A DNA stretch of 64,000 nucleotides from Chromobotia macracanthus. Lineage: Eukaryota > Chordata > Actinopteri > Cypriniformes > Botiidae. The notes under the pieces are model-generated. The model saw only the letters and a list, made by a program, of their open reading frames with translations, was not told the DNA's origin and did no database searches. Position numbers and translations under genes: made by a program. Shown here in pieces: positions 56,313 to 64,000 of this stretch. Each line of letters starts with the position of its first letter. The first letter of the stretch is position 1. The stretch lies in NCBI GenBank assembly GCA_036877525.1, contig JAZGTH010000088.1, positions 3,420,001 through 3,484,000 of the forward strand. Reading direction: 5' to 3'.

Positions 56313-56568
56313 CCCAGCTAACAGGGAACGTTAACTAACGTTCTCTAAAATTTGACTCAAAGTTATTAAAAAAGTTTTACAGTAACATTAGTAGAACGTT
56401 TTAGCATTATATAAACGTTATTCTTAAGCTGGAATTTTAAAAATATTACAAAATTAATAAACTTTGACCAATGTTCTTATAAACAAGCAATAACGTTTAT
56501 ACAATGTCTAAAAAACAATTTTTGTTTCTTATTGGAAACGTTCTTACAAACTAAAATTGCTAGCTGGG
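56313..56568 (-). mobile_element. CAGCTAACA-family MITE with TT duplication
   Basis: CCCAGCTAACAGGGAACG at left, AAATTGCTAGCTGGG at right. TT lies on both sides. Short internal losses reduce it to 256 bp. Confidence 0.9.
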
Positions 56569-57640
56569 TTGACATTAGCTGAGGCATCTCTTCATATTAT
56601 GCTACAGCTCATCAGGAGTTTGGTTATGTTTGAAATATATAATTTGTATTAATAAAGTGTGTAAGACCATACGCAAACAGTAGCATGTTACTTTGCAATG
56701 GATGCTTAATTTAGCGATTGGTGCACAGTTATCATCTCTATTCAGTAGTCAGATATTAAAAATGCTTTTGGCAGCACAATCAAATAAGTCACACTGAGCG
56801 TAATGCGTTATGGGATGTGATATTCTGTGGTGTGAGTTCTTGTTGTGTTCTTCACATATCTGTAAACACAGAATATATACGACGGTACATACTGCAGAAG
56901 TAGTGTGAGTGTTATTGTATGTTTTTAAGAACGTTACTTAGTTATTCCAGCTTTTCAATTCATCTTTCTGTCAGAATCTGGTAGTGTAACCTGGCCTGAT
57001 TTTACTACTGGATTGAAATTTGAATCGAAGTGATTGACTGTTAAATAGCTTGGAAACAAAATGGTTCCCAGACTTTCAGACAGTCTCCGAGTGCTGTTTT
57101 AAACTCAGCATGGTGCAGCAACACACTACAGCCCACCTGAGGTTATACATGCCCTGAAAGTTACCAGCAAATGAGGTTTTAATCCTTTACACCTGTTTTA
57201 ACAATCTTGAGGCTAATTTCAGGACTTTGATGCCGTGCTAAAGGCTAATTGGGCTTGGGGAGTGCCATTATAGAGTGCAAGCTGTGTTGTGTTATTGGTT
57301 ATTATTAGATCACCTTTGTTATGTTCACAAATGTATTCTTATCCACAGAAAATGCAAATGTGTAAAGTTTAGGTTATTTTTAGCCATATACAGTTGATGA
57401 ATGGGATTGAAGATATCTCATTTGAAACATAAAAATACTGTTCTGTATTTAGCATGAAATGGTATTGAATTGAGCAGGAAAAAACTGGGGTTATTAGAGT
57501 ATTGGGTCATTAACATGTTAACATCAGAATGCATTGGAATAAACTCAGTGGTTTTAGTGGTTTAGCAACAAGCTACGCCACACAATACAGTCAGCCAAAA
57601 CATTAAAAAAGAGATAACAGACGCAGGTATTGCTTATAAT
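56569..57640. other. Unassigned sequence
   Basis: About 1.1 kb with no recognised repeat or gene. Confidence 0.35.
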
Positions 57641-58008
57641 CCAAGTTAACATGAACATTCTTAAAACATTGGCTAATGTTGTCTAAAAGTTCTCAAAAAT
57701 ATCAAGAAAGTTCTTGCAGTAACATTAGTACTAGTATGTACTAGTAAGTGTTTTTATGTTATATATATTATACATATTGAAAATGGTATTCCTAGGTTGC
57801 TAATGGAACATTTTGAAAATGTTACAGTTTGTAATGTTTGAATAACGTTCATGCACGTAAGCAATAACATTCATACAATGTTCATACATCTAAAAAACTT
57901 AATGTTTTGAACATGCCTAAAGCTTTCAAAATAGAACATTTTTAACATTTTTGTTACTTCACTAAAACATTAGGGAAACGTTCTTACAACCTAAAATTGT
58001 TAGCTGGG
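57641..58008 (-). mobile_element. CAGCTAACA-family MITE copy, full length
   Basis: Left end CCAAGTTAACATGAACATT (decayed), right end AAATTGTTAGCTGGG, 368 bp, with AT on both sides. Small tandem TAGTACTAGTATGTACTAG expansions lie near 57727-57748. Confidence 0.88.
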
Positions 58009-58089
58009 ATACCAAATCATTCAAATCAGTTGTCGACTCGTCGCATCAAATGGCATAAACATCATTAATACAAATGAGGACAAAAGGTG

Positions 58090-58600
58090 AGCGTGTCCTT
58101 TCGGTTTCCATTGACGACACAATTAGAGCTGTTGAAATATTAATCTGTGTTTGTTTGGAGGCCTCAATGGATTGTATGACCTGTTTGTCATAATCCTGCG
58201 TTCCCGGGCTCTGGAGAGCAAGGCAGTCGCGCGCTGATAAAGAAGGGACTGCTGCTAATTAAAATGAAGGAGAGGCAAACAGATGGCTTCTTCACAGCTG
58301 GAAACTTCTCCGTGTCTGGGACAATGCAGCCTGGTATTCCACAGGGATAAATATGCGGCCCCTTTTGTTTTGCTTTCTGGGTGCGCTCACTTTGAGCTAA
58401 TGCCCTCTGAATTTCCCTACAAACCGTGGCTGACTCGGAATACTTGATCAGGCATCCTAACGTGTCCGTGTTGTTAATGAATCAGGTGATTAGGTTTTAA
58501 AAATCAGCATTCCCGAAGACATGGCTTCTGACTGCATTTTGTCATCGCTAATGAACACGACTGTCCTTCCCCGTCCTGCAGCGGTTATTATCTTGTAGCT
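58090..58600. promoter_or_regulatory. Candidate conserved noncoding block
   Basis: About 500 bp free of repeats and MITE copies, with GC-rich patches (GCAGTCGCGCGCTGATAAAG) and homeodomain-like words (GCTGCTAATTAAAATGAAGG, CAGGTGATTAGGTTTTAAAA). It has no long open frame. The texture is that of a developmental enhancer. Inference only. Confidence 0.38.
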
Positions 58601-59110
58601 ATCGTGTGCACTATCACACACTCAAGACAATGGCATGAGTAAACAGTTCATCAGATGGAGCATTTCTGTTTTATTCTGCATCGTCTTGTTTTGGCTGGAG
58701 GCATTTTTTCCCCTCAGCTCAAATGACCCTTCCAACTTTCCTCAATGGCTTTAATGTGATTCTCTTGTTAATAAGGCACAAAAAAAGTGCATTTCATGTA
58801 AAGTGGCCCTTCAGTGCTGATGTAGCTCTAGACAATTTAATTCAAATTTAAATGCTAAACAGATCCAAGAGTATAATAGTGTTTCCATAGTGAAAATACC
58901 AGGGTTACTCTAGTCCCTGTCTGGTTTCTTAACTAGATCAACCAGCAAGAATTTCTTGGTCAACCAATGACACCAGAGAGGCTGTGCTCGTCGTCTAGGT
59001 TAGTTTTTCTGGTAAACATTATAACTGTAATACAAACCAGCACTGAAACTGAAGGCCTGTAATTAAAGGCTCTACTAGCTTTGTTACAGGTGCAACAACC
59101 ATCGTTGTTT
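58601..59110. other. Unassigned sequence
   Basis: Nothing recognised. Confidence 0.35.
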
Positions 59111-59426
59111 CCCAGCAACAATTTAGGTTGCAAGAACGTTTCCGTAATGCTTACATTAAGTAACAAAGCTGTTTTGAAAGTTTTAGGAATGTTTAAAACA
59201 TCCAGTTTCTTAGACGTTGTACTACCATTACTGCTAGGTTATATGAACGTTATTCCAACATCTTTAAATCGCATTTTAAAACATTCCACTAACTACTTAA
59301 GAATAACATTTTTGATATATGATATATAACATTAAACAAGACTCGACTAACATGACTGCAGGAGCATTTCTGATAACTTTTAGAGAATGTTAGTCAATGT
59401 TCTGAGAATGTTCCCTGTTAGCTGGG
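59111..59426 (+). mobile_element. CAGCTAACA-family MITE with TT duplication
   Basis: CCCAGCAACAATTTAGG at left, GTTCCCTGTTAGCTGGG at right (in part). The centre GATATATGATATATAACATT is intact. TT lies on both sides. Confidence 0.9.
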
Positions 59427-59571
59427 TTACTATTGGTTACAATATTGGTTACTGGCACTTTCTTGTTACCATATCGCCAGAGAGCAACACAAACAAAATA
59501 AATGAACGGTATCGTTTCAAAGCAATTCTGTCCTACTCAGCCCACTGGTTATAACAGTGTGACACATACAG

Positions 59572-59700
59572 TATGTGAAGATGTCCCTGAGGGAACTTCC
59601 TCAACCATCTGCTTGTCTTTCCGCTCTTTGCCTGATGGGCCACGCTAAGAGAAGGTCAGACAGTGACAGCGAGAAAGCTGGGCTTGCCAGCGGAGGCATG
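59572..59700 (+). CDS. Possible exon (43 codons), unrecognised
   Basis: A CATACAG at 59565-59571 could be an acceptor, and CATG followed by GTAAGA at 59701 is a good donor. The interval is exactly 43 codons and open, including methionines at 59581 and 59635. The second half reads GHAKRRSDSDSEKAGLASGG, a basic then acidic-serine pattern with protein-like codon use. Against it: the acceptor has a poor pyrimidine tract and no homologue is recognised. It may be an exon, an alternative first exon, or chance. Confidence 0.22.
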
Positions 59701-59727
59701 GTAAGAACTGAGTCTGACATCTCTTGA

Positions 59728-60709
59728 AAGCTTCCCTTATTGTCTAGGGTTTTCCTTTCATTCAGAGTTTCAGGAATAGCCCGCCGCTTTCTTCTGTTGC
59801 ATCAGAATTCTGCTGCAGCACTCGGCTATTCTGCAATAAAATGCACAGCTCTGCCTGCGTCACTTTAATGCAAACGTGTACCTATGTAACACAACAACAT
59901 GCATATGTTCACGCAGCCTGCCGTGAGCTGCATCCAATAATTTCATCACCGTAGTGGCATCCAGCATTTAATCATTAACTTCTAAAGCATTATTTATTTT
60001 ATTATATATTTATGTTGTTTACTGGTTAGAGGCTTAACTGCTAGTTTATTTGACGAAGATCAATGGCTTTAATTTCAGCAACCACAACAATGTTATGAAA
60101 GCTGTGAAAAGGTTAGATGATTTTTGCATGCATTCCTAATATAAGGGCGGTGGTGTTTATTGTAATCAAAATATGAATGTGTTTTTATTATAATCACCTA
60201 CAGAATAACATCATTACAAATTTGCAATATCGACATTTTAGCAACAGCACAGTGTTGAAACGGTTAATGTTTAACAGCACTTATTAAAGGTTTGCTACTA
60301 AAGAAAGGAACGGTTAGTTATTAGCTGTCTCAGGAAATGCTTAATCTGCCAAAGATTAAGCTTTTATAAAACAGAACTTGTTTGACCGAACAGCCTCTTA
60401 TCTTCACTAGCATGTGTTCCACCCTGGGCGACTCTTTAAAACCCGGAAAATCACGTGTACGTCCTTACTGAAAAGGTGCAGTTCAGAACCGCATTTACCT
60501 TCTATCTGCAGTAGGTAACATGTTTGATTGCTCAGTTAACAGTATAATGAGTTCTTTGATTCTTATCAAAGCCGCAGCTAACGGGCTGGTTACAGAGTTA
60601 CACAGGCTAACAATATCAAACAGCAGCTTTGAAGCCTGGCGGCTTTATCGAAACGTTTAGAGAAGGATGTGAGGCAAAACACTTCAGAACAGGTGAATGC
60701 AATGTGAAT
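59728..60709. other. Unassigned sequence
   Basis: The part 59740-59960 is GC-richer and repeat-free and could be conserved noncoding sequence. The rest shows nothing recognised. Confidence 0.3.
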
Positions 60710-60790
60710 AAAACGTTCTCTACAAGTTTTATCAAAGTATTCAAAAAACATTAATAGAACTTTTTTAATGCCATATATCATATATAAGTA
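60710..60790 (-). mobile_element. CAGCTAACA-family fragment
   Basis: AAAACGTTCTCTACAAG, then TATTCAAAAAACATTAATAG and GCCATATATCATATATAAG. This is an internal B-half fragment without termini. Confidence 0.72.
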
Positions 60791-61056
60791 ATAAAATACA
60801 TTAATTTTGCATGATGGTTATATAAAATATGATTTTTTTCTCTGCACATTACACTGGAGATTGCGAGCTGCTGTATTAGACTCTCATAAGTTCACATGCT
60901 GAAGAGGAGATGCAGGAGGTTTAATGTGATAGTTGTGCTGTAAGGAAGGTCACAGTCGGGCTGCTGTTGGGTAACAGCCAATCAGCTTCTGTTTCTCCAT
61001 GCAGGGTTTAGAGGTCACCTCATGTATTCAGATGCCCTAAAGTGGAGGCTGGCGAC
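60791..61056. other. Unassigned sequence
   Basis: Nothing recognised. Confidence 0.35.
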
Positions 61057-61468
61057 CCCAGCTAACAGGGAACATTCTCAGGATGTTGGCTAATATTCTC
61101 TAAAAGTTCTTTCAAAGTTCTCAAAAATGCTCTTGAATGTTCATTTTTAATGTTATATATCATATATATCAAACATGTTATTCTTAAGTTGTTAGTGGAG
61201 CATTTTGAAAACGTTACAGAATAACAAAATCTTTGAATAATGTTTTATAACCAAGGAACAACGTTAAAAGAACATCTAATAATGAAAACATTTTTAACAT
61301 TATAAGAACGTTATTTAAACTTTTAAAATTCTGTATCGTTTTTAAAACATTGCACTAACAACTTAAGAATAGCATTTTAGATATGCATAACGTTAAAAAA
61401 CGGTATGAGTTTTGATAACTTTTAGAGAACATTAGCAGACGCTCTGCGAAAATTCCCTGCTAGCTTGG
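61057..61468. mobile_element. CAGCTAACA-family long fold-back, B end at both termini
   Basis: The left half is an ordinary B half: CCCAGCTAACAGGGAACA, CATATATCAAACATG, TATTCTTAAGTTGTTAGTGG, AAGGAACAACG. At about 61310 it turns into an inverted B half: TTATAAGAACGTTATTTAAAC, CACTAACAACTTAAGAATAG, TTTAGAGAACATTAGC, ending ATTCCCTGCTAGCTT. The arms are about 150-200 bp each. At 412 bp it is the longest unit here and has no A end. Confidence 0.87.
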
Positions 61469-62128
61469 ATTGATCTTGGCCTTTCTAAACAAAAACATTG
61501 CTTATCTGTGTCACGATATTCTGTGAACAAATGAGTGTCTCTCTGTCTTTGAGAGTTATCCTGTGGGGTGTCATCTAACAGAACCGTTACTCATTTACGA
61601 CAGCCTGGCATGGCGTCATTTCATCGGAGGCTTCATCTCAACCCCTTAGAATAACATTGAATAACAACAGACAACAGAATTGACTGATAATTTAATGATG
61701 TAGATTAACATGTTGTCTTCCCTACTTGTTAGTAAACAATCATTGTTAGACGCCTCGTCTGGAGCCACGTTTAATTGATCACTCAGAATCAGTCAAAACG
61801 CTTCACCTAAAGAGATCTCAAATGTTTCTCCTAGACAGCAGTGAGAAGAAATGGGCAGCACATGTAGGATTGTGCTAAAGTCAGAAAAACATCACAGTAA
61901 TCTCATGTTATCTAGAGCATTATCATCGTCTCAGATTGTGCTCAGATTCGCCAGGATACAAAAGTCAGAGATTTCAGTTTGAACTTTTATGTGAGTGACG
62001 AGTTTAACGTTTAATGCCAAAGTTTAATGCTTACTGTAGGTTTAAGGGTTTGTTAGGATCTCTAACCCAGATATGAGCAAGAGAGCAAGAGTAACTGTTA
62101 ATGAAATGGAGTTTGTTTTTGTATCCGC
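61469..62128. other. Unassigned sequence
   Basis: Includes AAAGAGATCTCAAATGTTTC at 61818-61838, a short match to the repeat at 27043 and 44255. Otherwise nothing recognised. Confidence 0.35.
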
Positions 62129-62461
62129 ACGGCTAGCGATTTTAGGTTGTAAGAATGTTTCCATAACATTTCCATTATGTAACAAAAACTTTTAAAATGT
62201 TATTTTTAAGTTCTAGGAATGTCCAGTTTTAGACGTTGTATTAACATTATAGCTTGGTTAAAAAAACCCTTATTCAAACGCTTTTATTCTGTAACATTTG
62301 TTAAATGTTCCACTAACAACTTAAGAATAACATTTTGATATATAGGATACATAACATTAAAAATGTTCTACTAACATTACTACAAGAACATTTTTAATAA
62401 CTTTGAGAGAACTTTTAAGGGACATTAGACAATGTTCTGAGAATGTTTCCTGTTAGCTGGG
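62129..62461 (+). mobile_element. CAGCTAACA-family MITE copy, left tip decayed
   Basis: Left end CACGGCTAGCGATTTTAGG, right end TTCCTGTTAGCTGGG. The interior is complete, including AACATTATAGCTTGG and CACTAACAACTTAAGAATAAC. Confidence 0.88.
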
Positions 62462-62964
62462 CGAGCTTTAAAGCAACTTTTGTCAATAATAACATTTTGC
62501 TGTGGTCATTATGGGCCCATTAAGTTTTCTCCAGTTCTTCTGTCTTTCGGGATTGTATAAATCACTGACATGGAGATCAGATTCCATCTCTGAAACTCAC
62601 ACTTCATGTTCTCATAACGTACATCATTAGACAGCAGCGTCTTTCAGGTCTGTGGGAAAACCGAACATTATTTTCTTAGCACTTGACTTCAGTGTCATTG
62701 ACTGACACAAATGAATTGCAATGCATAAGAAGTATTTGGGGCAATTAGAAAGATAACAGCAAACTTTAGTGGCTTCCATGATAAAACTGCAAGAAAAAGT
62801 GAGTGTTGTTTATGAATTATGCAGTAAATTCTCCATGACTGTCAAAACAATCCTCATGAAGTTAAAGCTTGTACAATGATTTTATAATTCCTTACACAAC
62901 ATCTAGTTTTAGTCCTGATCCCAAATCAAAACAATATTCACCACATAACTGGGTTGTAAAAGTG
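62462..62964. other. Unassigned sequence
   Basis: Nothing recognised. Confidence 0.35.
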
Positions 62965-63276
62965 CCTAGCTAGCTAACAGAGAATTTACAACATTCTCTA
63001 AAGGTTCTCTCAAAGTTATCAAAACAGTTCTTGAAGTAACGTTAGTAGAACATTTCTTTAATGTTATATATCATATCAAAAACATTATCGTTATTGGTAA
63101 GTTGTTAGAGAAATGTTTTAAAAATGTTATAGAATAAATGTTTGAATAACATTCTCATAACCAAGCAATAATGTTAATAGAGTCTAAAAAACTGGACATT
63201 TTAAACATTCCTGTGAATTGATTGTTTTGTTACTTCACATCAGGAAAACGTATTTACAACCCAAAATTGTTAGCGG
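62965..63276 (-). mobile_element. CAGCTAACA-family MITE copy
   Basis: Left end CCTAGCTAGCTAACAGAG, with an extra four-base TAGC step. Right end CCAAAATTGTTAGCGG. The interior is complete (TAACCAAGCAATAATGTTAAT). Confidence 0.87.
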
Positions 63277-63467
63277 TGCACTGAGAGTTGTGAGGTTTGT
63301 ATTGTATTTCAAGAAGCCTAGATGAACAACATCTAAAATAAAATGGTTTATTCATACTGTACTAGTTGCTGTTCTTTATATATTTAAGAAAGTGTCTTTG
63401 GGGTATACTGTACATATGGATAACACACATGTATAATTTATTATCATTATGCATAACAACCATTTAT

Positions 63468-63518
63468 AACTCCAAATGTCTTTGAAAATCTCGTCTGCTA
63501 AATGAATACATTCATGTA
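63468..63518 (+). mobile_element. SINE/LINE-type 3' tail fragment
   Basis: TGTCTTTGAAAATCTCGTCTG then CTAAATGAATACATTCATG resembles the GCTTTGGATAAAAGCGTCTG tail of the SINEs at 22779 and 34424. The head is absent. Confidence 0.5.
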
Positions 63519-63814
63519 AAAAAATTAGTAGATATAATTTGTTTGTAACAGAAATGAAGCAATCCACCGTTTGAAATGTGAAATATCAAAACAGTGTGTG
63601 CAGTGTGTAGTATTTTATTCTACACACTGCATGAACTATAGGCTCACAACCACAGTGAGTTTCCAACATATAGAGCTCTGTATCTCAAAATAACCTCTCC
63701 ATCCTCTGTATTACAGACAGAGCTTCATCCTGAAGGCTGTTACACGCACCGCTGGCAACACTGCCAGTGCTGTTCTCTAATTTATTTGACCTTTGTTTGC
63801 TTGTGGTTTTACAG

Positions 63815-63943
63815 ACCATTGACTTTATGGGCAATGATAATTTTAGCTCAGGTGCTCAGAGTTCTAAAAGGCCTTCAGGTGGACAAGGACAAACCTCTCC
63901 TGATCGCTCACAGCGTCTTTCTCCAGCACGGACACCTGGATAA
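63815..63943 (+). CDS. Possible terminal exon, or opposite-strand exon
   Basis: After a long pyrimidine-rich stretch ending TTGCTTGTGGTTTTACAG at 63814, the plus strand is open for 42 codons to TAA at 63941; the peptide is Ser/Gln/Gly/Pro-rich. The minus strand of the same bases is also open (63935 to TAG at 63864), giving VSVLEKDAVSDQERFVLVHL with an AG|GTTTGT donor at 63895. At most one is likely real, and neither is recognised. Confidence 0.2.
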   Translation, partial: TIDFMGNDNFSSGAQSSKRPSGGQGQTSPDRSQRLSPARTPG

Positions 63944-64000
63944 ATTGTACTTATAATGTCAACCCTTCTAAAAGTCAACATGACATGAAAATGGACCCCA

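Noticed and set aside
142..63276. CRISPR array, because of many similar repeats
   Set aside because: Repeats are about 350 bp, in both orientations, irregularly spaced, and the genome is clearly vertebrate.

Overview
This window reads as noncoding nuclear DNA of a teleost fish, most probably a cyprinid (carp, goldfish or barb relative). It is AT-rich and has no convincing long protein gene. It is packed with repeats of teleost type: tRNA-derived SINEs with an LINE-like 3' tail, a DANA-like SINE, a fish element beginning GGTTCACCC..AAAATGAAAATT, a dispersed intron repeat with CCCTAAC units, and many microsatellites. It could be a large intron or an intergenic region of a developmental gene; the sequence alone does not decide. 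Repeat identities rest on recognition from memory, not on a database search.

The dominant content is one family of short nonautonomous inverted-repeat elements (MITE-like), called here the CAGCTAACA family. I count 47 copies or fragments, about 12.4 kb or 19% of the window, roughly one per 1.4 kb. The consensus is about 350-370 bp with 11-bp terminal inverted repeats CCCAGCTAACA / TGTTAGCTGGG. The two ends differ inside the shared 11 bp. End A reads CCCAGCTAACAATTTTAGG and end B reads CCCAGCTAACAGGGAACG. The interior is built from many AACGTT palindromes, often decayed to AACATT or AATGTT. Strand '+' below means end A comes first: 23 copies are plus, 20 are minus, two carry end A at both termini and two carry end B at both termini. 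No copy has a transposase frame.

The most unusual signal is in how copies sit in their flanks. Ten copies with good ends are flanked by identical 2-bp direct repeats (TA, TT, GA, TC, AT). Four other copies (17204, 19218, 24943, 27989) lack this and instead lie between two diverged direct copies of 45-130 bp of host sequence, arranged X-element-X'. Together with the A-A and B-B fold-back forms this suggests more than one insertion or rearrangement route.

Layout: 1-8800 holds nine copies, an (AT)n tract and a SINE tail. 8790-22800 holds the telomere-like dispersed repeat, a possible second MITE family (16329-16630), eleven copies and a tRNA-like SINE. 22800-34000 holds SINEs, the two X-element-X' loci at 24.8 and 28 kb, a different MITE with TGCTTCTCAAT ends (27116-27404), and a possible minus-strand terminal exon (30791-30904). 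34000-48200 holds SINEs, a microsatellite-centred palindrome (42340-42570), possible conserved noncoding blocks and an AAT array. 48200-64000 holds further copies, including both B-B fold-backs, a possible exon near 59.6 kb and an open block at the right edge.

No complete gene, tRNA gene, rRNA gene or CRISPR array is supported. Exon and conserved-noncoding calls are low-confidence and need comparison with other fish genomes.
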